DNA from: Alphaproteobacteria bacterium
GTDB lineage: Bacteria; Pseudomonadota; Alphaproteobacteria; RF32; CAG-239
DNA length: 11,076 nt
Reading direction: 5' to 3'
NCBI GenBank assembly: GCA_024408895.1
Contig: JAKSUO010000032.1
Location: forward strand, 1 to 11,076
The stretch's first letter is position 1. Each line of letters begins with the position of its first letter. This document shows, piece after piece, positions 1-8,800 of the stretch. The position numbers were made by a program, and so were the translations under genes. Under the pieces are notes generated by a model, which searched no databases, was not told the origin of the DNA, and saw only the letters and a list, made by a program, of their open reading frames with translations.

Positions 1-1803
1 CAAAGCACTTAAAAAATCCGAATGTGAGTCATATTCATAAGTTTGTGCCAAAAATGCCGATGTTCGCCCAAAAATATCCCCATAGGAATTCCACCGCATA
101 CCATAGCTAATGCGACTTCCGGTATCATTCCGATCATATCCGGCATAACGGTCTAAATCCAAAACATTGGTATCATCAAAATAAACATCTTCACTGTCTT
201 CGTTTGGAATTTTATGAGCTTTATTACCACCTTTCGGCGCCAAGACACCGACAACGACAGGTTCAATAATATGTCTGGAACCATCTGTTGCGCGGACAAA
301 TGGCAAACGCCACTCAATGCCGGCCTGCGGAAAAACGCGACCGGTTGCTCCGTTGTAACGATTTTGGAGTGTATATTCGTATTTGTTAACATAGTAAGCA
401 TCTGATTTAACAGAAGCCACAAAACGATACTTTTCACCAAAAGCGGATGTCATTGGCAAAACCCATGAATTAATGGCGGTAAGTCTTTGTGTTTCATAAC
501 CATCTTGACGATAAATTGAAGCCGAACCGAGTTCCGTTTTAAAATAAGACCCGATAGAACTTTGATCACTATAAAATTCGCCATACATCAACGGCGCAAC
601 AACCGGTTTATGTTTATCCAACGTCTTATACCTGTAAGCATTGCTACGAAGCAGGTTGTAACTGAGCAGTTTATAATAATAAGCATCAACAGAAACATAA
701 TCACGACCGGAAAATCTTTCAAGCGTAGCCATTGAAGTAAGCCAAGCATCGTCATCATACGGAAGATTCATTTCTTTTCAATACAAATAATCCGATACAT
801 ATTTCAGATTATACTTCAAACGCCAATCATTATTAATATCATAACGTCCCGAAGCAAACACATACCCGCGGTTTTCAGCTCTGTATTTTCCCTTGTTCTT
901 ATCCTTCAAGTAAGAACCGTCAAGGCTAAAATATGAATTATAGAAATATTGTTTATAAGAGCCGTCCCAAACCATACCTTTATCAGCAGTATAAATCGGA
1001 GAAAAAGTAACGTTCGTCTGGTCGTTTACCGCCCAAAAATAGCGTGGTTGGAAAAAACCTCCCAGATATTCCGAACTTCCCATTCTCGGCATTAAAAAGC
1101 CCGAACGCCTTTTAACCGTTGGATCCGGATGTGACAGAAACGGCGTATAAAAAGCAGGCACGCCCTTAAACTTTAAAACAGCTTCATTATAATGCACATT
1201 CTTAGTTTCTTCATCATGTTGCACTTTGCGCGCATTTATTTCCCATAATGGTTTGATACTTTTACAAAAATCACATGCCGTATATGACACGTTATGCAAA
1301 ATTTTCTTATGACTACTCTTTTTATAAAATTTTTGAGCAAAAACGTGAGATTTATCTCTCAGCAAAACTTTAATATTATACATTTCGCCAACGGTTAAAT
1401 TATCGGCCAATGATGCGTGATCACTATTTATAATGGCCCCATCAGATGTGTATATTCGCACATTTCCCTCGGCATTGATAACATCTTTATTTTGATCATA
1501 TATCAATTTATCCGTCACAAGGCGCATTTGATTATATATGATTTCCACATCACCGGTTGCCGTGATAATACTTGTTTTTTCATCGTTGCTCATTTCATCG
1601 GCGCTGAATTTAATTTCTTCCGCTTCTTCGGTTGGTTCGCTGATATCCAAATTAGCAATATTGTTTGTCACATACATTTGCGCGCTCGGCGAATGTTGTT
1701 CCTTATGTTGAAATTCTCCGGCCTCCGTAACGGCAAAAGCTTGCGAAGAAAAAAATCCAAACGCCAATGCGCCAACAATCACACCCTTGGTTTTACAATA
1801 CAT
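1..1803 (-). CDS. lptD: LPS assembly outer-membrane protein LptD (OstA/Imp), interrupted by an in-frame TGA and cut by the window edge
   Basis: LptD is the outer-membrane barrel that, with LptE, inserts LPS into the outer leaflet. I start it at the ATG at 1803, which has an AGAGGA Shine-Dalgarno 9 nt upstream and is followed by a signal peptide (residues 1-24, ending AFA before the cleavage site). An upstream in-frame ATG at 1881 would put hydrophobic lptF-overlapping sequence before it. An OstA/LptA-like jellyroll follows at about residues 64-155, with repeated 'GDV..IIY' and 'GNVRIYTSDGA' strands, then Cys177 and Cys180, then the family hallmark FYTPFLSHPDP at 218-228 that opens the barrel. 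Codon 342 is TGA (778-780). The same frame then stays open for 259 more codons to base 1, with Tyr/Trp-rich barrel-like strands, so the gene is one frame broken by a single codon. The C-terminus lies outside the window. The gene overlaps lptF by 11 bp, suggesting translational coupling. Family assignment is firm; whether the protein is functional is open. Confidence 0.9.
778..780 (-). other. In-frame TGA codon inside lptD
   Basis: The codon after ...SDYLY is TGA. The following triplets (KEMNLPYDDDAWLTS...) continue the LptD barrel without any change of frame up to base 1. Because the frame is kept, an indel does not explain it; a point change, a sequencing or assembly substitution, or recoding does. 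The next base is A, not the C that favours UGA read-through. An ATG lies three codons downstream, but re-initiation there would yield only a partial barrel without a signal peptide. Confidence 0.9.
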
Positions 1804-2923
1804 TTTGCATTTTCCTCTTTGCCGAACGATGATAAAAATAAAACGGATTATAAAACAGCAATAAATATAAACATATTCCAAACGGCAGTAATATATTCAA
1901 ATACAGCAACGGCAACAAATATAAAGATCGCGTTGCCAGATTGGTCAGCACCAAATCACCGGCGCATATAAGCGTCATACTCAAAACCTGCACGGCGATA
2001 ATCCTTGTTTGCCCGCGGCGATTAAAGCTACTAATCAGCAATCCCACGCAAGCCACAAGAGCATACAAAAGATTATACAGCGGATATATTATGCGGCGAT
2101 TTCCTTCCACAATATTGCGTCTGGCTTCACTCGCGCTCAAACTTTTATCATGTGCGGAATTCATTAATTCAAAAAAATTTCTCTCACGCACAGTTTGATT
2201 TTTTTTATGCGTTCCTCCTGCCTGATTAAACTCGGCAGAATATCGTGTAAAAGCCAACGAATTGAATTTATATGTTTTTTTATCAATTTCCTGACGCACA
2301 CCGTTAATGAACAGAATACGCGGTCCATTTTTGGTTTCAATCAAGCGTCCTTTTTCCGCCGTTAGCGTAACTTGCTTTTCCGGATTTCCTTCATCACGCA
2401 CAAAAATACCGGAAATAGAGCCGTCATCTTCGTGTTTATCTATAAAAATCGTGATACCGTTTTTTAATGTTGTAAATTCGCCTTCCCGCAACATCATCTG
2501 CGTCATATTATTTTTGACACGCCATTCCAAATCACGAAATGTTCTTTCGGCAGATGGAATTCCCCAATTCATTACATACACATTAAAAATTGCCAACAAC
2601 ACACCGGCAATTATCGCAGCTTGCGCAATCCGAACAGGGCTAATACCGGCAGATTGCATTGCAACCATTTCCCTATCAACAATCAAACGATTATACACAA
2701 ACAAAACTGCCACAAAAAGAGCAATAGGAGACAGCACATTAAAAATACGCGGCATTAAAAGTGACGTCATCTCGGCAAACAAGCAAACAGGCAACCCCTG
2801 TCTGGTCACCATTTCAACAAAATGCAAAGACTGTGTAAGCCACAACATAGCCAACAAAGAAAATGTCACCAGCAAAAAACCGGTCATAACCTGTTTCAAT
2901 ATATATCTGCTCAATATTTTCAT
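1793..2923 (-). CDS. lptF: LPS export ABC transporter permease LptF (YjgP/YjgQ family)
   Basis: LptF is an inner-membrane subunit of the LptB2FG exporter that extracts LPS and hands it to the periplasmic LptC/LptA bridge. The 376 residues show the family plan. Membrane helices lie at about 12-30, 60-79 and 101-120; a periplasmic beta-jellyroll domain spans about 140-270 (EGEFTTLKNGITIFI, VTLTAEKGRLIETKNGPRI); three more helices lie at about 280-300, 308-328 and 334-358. The segment EMVAMQSAGIS at 85-95 matches the conserved cytoplasmic coupling helix that contacts LptB. 'WLTQSLHFVE' and 'LSPIALFVAVLFVYNRL' resemble alphaproteobacterial LptF more than LptG, though this is by recall only. There is no clear Shine-Dalgarno before the ATG. 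It ends in TAA inside the start of lptD. lptG does not follow it, which is unusual for this locus. Confidence 0.9.
   Translation of the reverse strand: MKILSRYILKQVMTGFLLVTFSLLAMLWLTQSLHFVEMVTRQGLPVCLFAEMTSLLMPRIFNVLSPIALFVAVLFVYNRLIVDREMVAMQSAGISPVRIAQAAIIAGVLLAIFNVYVMNWGIPSAERTFRDLEWRVKNNMTQMMLREGEFTTLKNGITIFIDKHEDDGSISGIFVRDEGNPEKQVTLTAEKGRLIETKNGPRILFINGVRQEIDKKTYKFNSLAFTRYSAEFNQAGGTHKKNQTVRERNFFELMNSAHDKSLSASEARRNIVEGNRRIIYPLYNLLYALVACVGLLISSFNRRGQTRIIAVQVLSMTLICAGDLVLTNLATRSLYLLPLLYLNILLPFGICLYLLLFYNPFYFYHRSAKRKMQNVL
1813..1818 (-). promoter_or_regulatory. Ribosome binding site deciding the lptD start
   Basis: AGAGGA on the minus strand lies 9 nt before the ATG at 1803. It is inside the reading frame of the longer alternative starting at 1881, and so supports the shorter form with an N-terminal signal peptide. 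It lies within the end of lptF, consistent with coupled translation. Confidence 0.7.
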
Positions 2924-3027
2924 AGGTGAAACTATAATATATATTTCACAGAATAAAACATATATTTATACATTATTCCACAACTATTTTATCAGAAATA
3001 CAAACAGTTTTCCGGATTTTAAATTTG
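2924..3027. other. AT-rich spacer between grpE and lptF
   Basis: This 104-bp gap is very AT-rich and holds no recognisable gene or rho-independent terminator. On the minus strand a possible extended -10 (TGATAAAAT) and several TATA-like strings occur, but none has a convincing -35 at the right distance. I cannot tell whether lptF-lptD has its own promoter or is read through from grpE. Confidence 0.4.
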
Positions 3028-3588
3028 TTATTTTCCGCCTTTAGTAACAATTACCATCGCCTCACGCAGAATACGGTCATTTATCATATACCCGGCTTGT
3101 AATTCGCTAATAATGGTACCGGACGGTTTGGACGTGTCTTCAATTTCTTGAACCACACGTTCAAAATTTGGATCAAAAATTTTTCCCATACACTCAATTT
3201 TTTGCACTCCAAACTTGGAAAAAACGTGTGTCAATTCTTTTTGAGTCATCTCAACGCCTTCCAGAACCGCTTGATATTGCGCGCGATGTTCCTCATCTAC
3301 GGATGTCACGGCACGTTGCAGATTATCCGCAACTCCCAACATTTCTTTTGCAAATGATGCAACGGCATATTTGGAATTTTTTTCAATTTCCTGTTGGCAT
3401 CTTTTTTTCACATTTTCGGCCTCGGCATATGCGCGCAAAAACGCGTCTTTAAGTTTGGCGTTTTCTGCCTGCAATTTTTCAATTTCATCATCGGAAATTA
3501 TTTTTTCCGTTTGTTCGGCATTTTCCGGTTCAGGTACTTGTTGTTTTTCATCATCTTCCGCCATAAAATGTTTATGCTTATTAGTCAT
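3028..3588 (-). CDS. grpE: Nucleotide exchange factor GrpE
   Basis: GrpE is the cytoplasmic co-chaperone that releases ADP from DnaK. From the chosen start the protein has 186 residues, usual for the family. It has an acidic, disordered N-terminus (about 1-30), a long charged coiled-coil helix (about 33-90, with EIEKLQAENAKLKDAFLRAYAEAENVKKR split over two heptad runs), and the C-terminal beta-domain at 138-182. That domain carries the signature FDPNFERVVQEIED, then GTIISELQAGYMIND and RILREAMVIV. I prefer the ATG at 3588 over the in-frame ATG at 3609 because AGAGGA (3593-3598) lies 4-5 nt before the former and inside the latter. The gene is not next to dnaK, dnaJ or hrcA in this window. It is divergent from the glycogen synthase-like gene and may be co-transcribed with lptF-lptD. 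Confidence 0.95.
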   Translation of the reverse strand: MTNKHKHFMAEDDEKQQVPEPENAEQTEKIISDDEIEKLQAENAKLKDAFLRAYAEAENVKKRCQQEIEKNSKYAVASFAKEMLGVADNLQRAVTSVDEEHRAQYQAVLEGVEMTQKELTHVFSKFGVQKIECMGKIFDPNFERVVQEIEDTSKPSGTIISELQAGYMINDRILREAMVIVTKGGK

Positions 3589-3592
3589 TTTT

Positions 3593-3598
3593 TCCTCT
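3593..3598 (-). promoter_or_regulatory. Ribosome binding site deciding the grpE start
   Basis: AGAGGA on the minus strand lies 4 nt upstream of the ATG at 3588. It falls within codons of the longer alternative beginning at 3609, so the shorter protein is favoured. Confidence 0.7.
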
Positions 3599-3630
3599 TT
3601 AAAGTTCAAACTTTCATCTTATATAATTAG

Positions 3631-3660
3631 AACTTAGTGGTTAATCTTTTATAAGTCAAG
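3631..3660 (-). promoter_or_regulatory. Possible grpE promoter (sigma70-like or heat-shock type)
   Basis: On the minus strand CTTGAC (3660-3655) gives a good -35. A sigma70 reading places TTGACT 17 nt before TAAGTT, which matches the -10 consensus only weakly. A heat-shock reading, CTTGA followed by CCACTAAG after about 13 nt, is also imperfect. grpE is heat-inducible in many bacteria, so either is plausible, but the sequence does not decide. Confidence 0.35.
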
Positions 3661-3673
3661 ATGTAGTTTTCTA

Positions 3674-3702
3674 TTGAAGGTTATAAATATTTACGCTATA
3701 AT
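3674..3702 (+). promoter_or_regulatory. Sigma70-type promoter of the glycogen synthase-like gene
   Basis: TTGAAG (3674-3679), a 17-nt spacer and a perfect TATAAT (3697-3702) form a near-consensus promoter. Transcription should begin around 3709, giving a leader of about 33 nt. The -35 box lies only 13 bp from the putative grpE -35 on the other strand. Confidence 0.75.
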
Positions 3703-3741
3703 AGAACATAATAAAAAATTCTGTGTACAGAAAGGTAAATT

Positions 3742-5778
3742 ATGACACTTGTTTCGCAAGCCGGCAGCAATAATATTTTCGGGCTTTTGCCGACCGATTT
3801 TAATCGCAAAAAATTTTCTATTGTTTACAGCGTACCGCGAAATGAACTGTTATATCAAATGCAGAATATGGCTCGTCGGCAGTGTATGAGCAATAAACTT
3901 TGGCCGCACTTTGATAAAATTAACGCTTGGATGATAAGTGCCGAAACCGCAACCTTTATGAAATGCGGCGGACTCGGCATGGTGGCTTCCGAATTACCGG
4001 AAAATTTTAATCGTGTTTTTAATAAAGACAACCATCAAATCAGCATTTTAACACCTATGTATCTCGGTAATACCGGTAAAAAAACAGCAAAACTGGATAA
4101 TAATATTTATAGCGGTGCCGAAGGAAAATCTATTGAGGTTAAGAAAATCAAAAAAATTAAATTCAACTTCGCCGGCAAACAAAACAAATTAAAAGAGTAT
4201 GATGTAGAAATTTATCAGGGAACGCTTAACGGGGTAACTTATTATTTTCTGTATAATTTACATTTTTTCAGTATTAATCCGGCTCACAATAATCCTTCCG
4301 GACAAACGGCATGTTATGTCCTAAACGAATTCGGCATTGATGAAGTGGAAAAATTCGCCTTCTTCTCAAAGGCTGTTTATTCATTGTTGGAAGATTTGAC
4401 AATAAAGGAAGATAAAAATATCCAATTGCCGAATATATTGTTGGCAAATGATTGGCACAGCGGCGCTTTGGCCGGCTTGACCAAATACTATACGCTGGCC
4501 AAAGTTTATGCCGGAAGAATGTTAAAAGATACTGCCGATAAAATAAAAGATATTCCGATTATTCACATTGCTCACCATATGGGTTATCAAGGATGGGATT
4601 ACAAAAACACAACGCGAATCCTAAATTCTTTGTATGAAGATTTGACGCCTTTGGTATTAAAAAATGCCAAAGCCATGAAAAACAGCAATCCGAGAACCGG
4701 TAATACACTTTTGGTCGGCGATACTTATAATCAGGCTTCCGCAAATATGCATTTGGCCGATCGCATTATCACCGTTTCCAAAAACTATATGGAAGAAGTG
4801 GCAACGGAAAAAAATTTCGGTTTTGACTTCCGCGATATTTTGAAAATTCGCAAAAATTACCGCACTTTTTTTGGCATTGTCAACGGTTACGAAAAACGTT
4901 TAATATCGCCAAATGCCACTAAGATTAAGGAAATCAATGATTTTTTCAAAATCACAAATTTCCGTTTTTATGATGAAAACAACTTAAATGAAAAACAACA
5001 CAACAAGCGCGAGTGTATTAAACTTTTGTCGCGTCTGGCCACCGATGAGGAGTATAAAAAGCAGGTTATTCCGTTGGTTGATTTGTATAAGTTTGACGAT
5101 ATTTCCTCTTTAGCGGAAAATGCGGACCAAATTCCGGTTATTTGCATGACAAGCCGGATGGTTGAACAAAAAGGCTATGATATGGCAATCAACGCAATTT
5201 TGAATATCATAGATAAATATAAAAATTCTCCGCACAATTTCCCGATATTTATTTTAGGCGGTGCCGGCAATAAAGATTTATACAGTGATTTAATGACCTT
5301 AAAAGATACGGCAAAGCAAATTTTCCGCGATTTTGCCAAGCGAATTTTTGTGTTCCGAGGTTATAAAGATGAATTTGCATATTCAGTTCAACTGGCAGCC
5401 GATTTTTATATGATGCCGTCATATTTTGAACCATGTGGTTTAACCCAAATGGAGGCAATGGCTAAAGGCACGCTGCCGATTGCAACCTCAACGGGCGGAT
5501 TGGTGGACACCATTCATGATGGTCTGGACGGTTTTAGAACCGAAGCATTTTTTGCCGGCGGTGAACGTGTCTACGGTTCAAATTTGATGGCTCAAAAGTT
5601 GAAAAACAATTTCAATGCCTATGAAGATGTTTTAGCAAAGGCTTTACGACATTTTTACGCAGCACCGGATGTTATGCTTAAAATGCAGCAAAATGCAATG
5701 GGTGATGACTTCAGTTGGTCATCGCAAGGTGGCTCTGTTTATAAATATCACAAGCTCTTTTTAACCGGCGCTTTATAA
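3742..5778 (+). CDS. glgA: GT5 family glycogen/starch synthase (GlgA-like), enlarged
   Basis: Members of this family add glucose from a nucleotide sugar (usually ADP-glucose in bacteria) to the non-reducing end of an alpha-1,4-glucan in the cytoplasm. The family marks appear in order: KCGGL at 74-78 (the K-x-G-G-L donor-binding loop), NDWHSG at 236-241 (His239 matching the catalytic-region His), HIAHHMGYQG at 275-284, TVSKNYMEE at 344-352, GIVNG at 378-382, SRMVEQKG at 471-478 (Arg472 and Lys477, which bind donor phosphates in GlgA), ILGGAG at 504-509, and the E-x7-E element with Glu563 and Glu571 in FEPCGLTQMEAMAKG. At 678 residues it is about 200 longer than typical GlgA. There are some 60 extra residues before KxGGL, extra sequence around 391-460 and a longer tail. 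The Asp usually following GGL-x is Met80 here. AGAAAGG lies 6 nt before the ATG. No glgB, glgC or glgP is nearby, so donor and product are inferred. Confidence 0.85.
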   Translation: MTLVSQAGSNNIFGLLPTDFNRKKFSIVYSVPRNELLYQMQNMARRQCMSNKLWPHFDKINAWMISAETATFMKCGGLGMVASELPENFNRVFNKDNHQISILTPMYLGNTGKKTAKLDNNIYSGAEGKSIEVKKIKKIKFNFAGKQNKLKEYDVEIYQGTLNGVTYYFLYNLHFFSINPAHNNPSGQTACYVLNEFGIDEVEKFAFFSKAVYSLLEDLTIKEDKNIQLPNILLANDWHSGALAGLTKYYTLAKVYAGRMLKDTADKIKDIPIIHIAHHMGYQGWDYKNTTRILNSLYEDLTPLVLKNAKAMKNSNPRTGNTLLVGDTYNQASANMHLADRIITVSKNYMEEVATEKNFGFDFRDILKIRKNYRTFFGIVNGYEKRLISPNATKIKEINDFFKITNFRFYDENNLNEKQHNKRECIKLLSRLATDEEYKKQVIPLVDLYKFDDISSLAENADQIPVICMTSRMVEQKGYDMAINAILNIIDKYKNSPHNFPIFILGGAGNKDLYSDLMTLKDTAKQIFRDFAKRIFVFRGYKDEFAYSVQLAADFYMMPSYFEPCGLTQMEAMAKGTLPIATSTGGLVDTIHDGLDGFRTEAFFAGGERVYGSNLMAQKLKNNFNAYEDVLAKALRHFYAAPDVMLKMQQNAMGDDFSWSSQGGSVYKYHKLFLTGAL

Positions 5779-5840
5779 AAAATATGGCAAAATCTGTGCC
5801 GTTTCCAAAAATTTACTTTGATATCTGCTAGGAAATTAAC

Positions 5841-5880
5841 AAAAAAAACACTGCTTACAAGAAGCAGTGTTTTTTTTTTG
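5841..5880. terminator. Bidirectional rho-independent terminator between glgA and ileS
   Basis: ACACTGCTT (5848-5856) pairs perfectly with AAGCAGTGT (5862-5870) around a 5-nt loop. An A-run at 5841-5848 and a T-run from 5870 to 5879 flank it, so each strand shows a stem followed by a U-tract. It sits between two convergent stop codons and should end both transcripts. Confidence 0.92.
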
Positions 5881-5891
5881 CAATCAAACCG

Positions 5892-8800
5892 TTATGCTAC
5901 TTTAGCATCATAGGTAACGGCTATACCATCAATTTCGCCCTCGGTACCGGCAACGCAATTCGGCAATACCTTGGTGGCCAAAACCTGTTCGGCAATATAT
6001 TTTTCATTTTCCGATAGAGCTTTTGCCAATTCGGTATCCGCAGTTTGATAACTCAATTCTATGCGATCGGAAATATCAAAATCTTTATCCTTACGCAATG
6101 TTTGAATCATACGAACAAAATCGCGCGCCATACCTTCTCGTTTAAGTTCATCCGTTACGTTGGTATCAAGCAATAAAACCGCTTTGTTGCTATCAAACGC
6201 CTGACCGGCAACACCGTCTTTCATGTCCAAACGAACTTCAAACAACTCCGATGACAGTGTCTGACCGCCGATAGACAGCGTATTGTCTTCATTTAATGTC
6301 CAGTTGCCTTGCTTATAAGCAGCCATTACCGCACCCATATCTTTACCTAAGGTTTTGCCTAAAAGCGGTGTGTAAAGATATACGTTTTTAGTGGCGTAAT
6401 TGGCTAAATTATCATCAAATTTAACCTCTTTCACGTTCAGTTCATCTTTTACAATTTCCTGATATGCCGGCGAAAGTGTCGCCCCAACCAATGTTAAACC
6501 GGCTAACGGCAAGCGATTGCGCAAATTTTTCTCTTCGCGAATAAATTTACCGGTGGAGCATAAATCTTGGACGAAGTCCATATCGTTCATAAGGCTTTCA
6601 TCTGACTTAATTTGTTCCAAAGTCGGATAATCGCACAAATGGACGGACTCTTCGCCGGTCAAATTTTTATAGATATATTCACAAATAAACGGCATTAACG
6701 GCGCCGAAATCTTTGCCACATTCACAAGCACCGTATACAGCGTATCAAATGCCTTTTCATCGCCTTTCCAAAACCGTTCACGCGTGCGGCGAATATACCA
6801 GTTATTCAGAATTTCCATAAAGTTACTGATTGCCACACAGGCTTCCGATATATCATAGGTTTCAAGTCCGTGCTTAACCTTTTGCGCCAACAATTTAAGC
6901 TTGGATAAGATGTATTGATCTATTGTTTCGCTTGAAGAAGTTATTTCTTTAGCTTTATAATCCTCAGCATTGGCATAAAGCGTAAAGAAATAAAACGCGT
7001 TCCACAACGGAATCATTGCCGCGCGCGCAACTTTGGCAATTTCTTTACCTTCTTTGTCAACAGCCACATTACCGCCCTTTAATACCGGCGAAGAAACCAA
7101 AAACCACCGCAATGCTTCTGAACCGATGGTATCCAAAATTTCATTCGGATCAGGATAATTCTTCAAACGTTTTGATAGTTTCTGTCCGCCTTCGGCCATC
7201 AACAATCCGGTGCAAATACAATTTTTAAATGCCGGACGATTGTGCAGTGCCGTAGATAAAACCATTAAAGTATAAAACCATCCGCGTGTCTGATCCATTG
7301 CTTCCACAATAAAATCTGCCGGAAAATGATTTTCAAACCATTCTTTATTTTCAAACGGATAATGAATTTGCGCATACGGCATTGAGCCGGATTCAAACCA
7401 ACAGTCAAAAACATCACTGACACGGCGCATCATGGTCTGACCGGACGGATCATCCGGATTAGGATAAACCACATCATCAATATACGGCTTGTGCAAATTA
7501 TCAACCGTAAAGCTTGTTTTTTCCTTAATTTCAGCGATAGAACCAAACACATCTACCCGTGGAAATTGCGGATTATCGGACTTCCATACCGGAATTGGCG
7601 TACCCCAGAAGCGATTGCGAGAAATAGACCAATCACGCGCGCCCTCAAGCCACTTACCGAATCTGCCGTCTTTGATATGTCCGGGAATCCAGTTGATTTG
7701 TTGATTATTTTTTACCATTTCATCACGAAAATCCGTTACCCGCACAAACCAAGAACTCATTGCCTTATAAATCAGCGGCGTATCCGTACGCCAACAATAC
7801 GGATAAGTATGCGTGTATTGTTCTTTTTTAACCAATATGCCGTTTTGCTTCAGCCATTGCATAATAGGCTCATTGGTATCAAACACCTGTTGACCGGCAT
7901 AATCGGCAACTTCACCCGTGAACTTACCGGCCTCATCCACCGGACAAACAACAGGAAAATTTTCATCATAGGCACGACAAGCCTCAAAGTCATCTTGGCC
8001 GAACCCCGGTGCAATATGCACAACACCGGTACCATCTTCGGTTGAAACAAATTCGCCGGACAACACTTTAAACGCACCTTTTTCTTTTAAGTGTGCAAAA
8101 TACGGAAACATCGGCTCATAGCTCATACCGATTAAATCAGCACCTTTCATTTCACCGACTTGACTTGCGTGTTCCAACTGTTTTTTATAGCTGCCTAAAC
8201 GTGCTTTGGCAATAATGTACTGCTGTCCATCTTCTTCCATCACAACATAATCAATGTCTTTACCGACGGCAAGCATCAGGTTAGACGGCAATGTCCATGG
8301 TGTTGTCGTCCATACCAAAATCTTTCGTCCGTCTGAGAGCTTGAACATTACCGTAATGGCATTATCGGTTTTATCACGATATCCCAAGTTGACCTCAAAG
8401 TTAGAAAGCGGGGTTTCCGCCGCCCAAGAATACGGTAACACTCGATAATCTTCATAAACCAACCCTTTGTCATACAAATCCTTAAAGTTATGAATAACCG
8501 ATTCCATAAACGGTAAATTCATTGTTTTATAATCATTATTAAAATCAACCCAACGACCAATACGTTTGAACATATCTACCCAAATACCGGAATATTTCAA
8601 AACATCAGCCCGGCAAAAATCATTAAATTTTTCAACACCATAGGCCTCAATTTGCTTACGTCCCGAAACACCTAACTGTTTTTCCGCTGACATTTCCGCC
8701 GGCAAACCGTGGCAGTCCCAACCTAAACGGCGTTCAACTTTTTTGCCGTTCATGGTTTGAAAACGTGCAACCACATCTTTAACATAGCTGACCATAATGT

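Noticed and set aside
153..440. Minus-strand frame of 95 codons in the lptD 3' region
   Set aside because: It is out of frame with the continuous LptD reading, which has barrel-like composition across the same bases.
778..780. Selenocysteine at the lptD TGA
   Set aside because: LptD is not a selenoprotein family and no obvious strong hairpin follows the codon; selenocysteine would have no role in an outer-membrane barrel strand.
778..1803. lptD frameshift
   Set aside because: The frame before and after the TGA is the same, so there is no indel; only one codon is affected.
1417..1971. Plus-strand open frame of 184 codons over the lptD/lptF junction
   Set aside because: It spans two real genes on the other strand and shows no family motif or start signal.
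2307..3044. Long plus-strand open frame (245 codons) opposite lptF
   Set aside because: It is the antisense of the well-supported lptF gene, lacks a ribosome site, shows no recognisable domain, and is rich in Ile/Thr/Asn as expected for antisense of AT-rich code.
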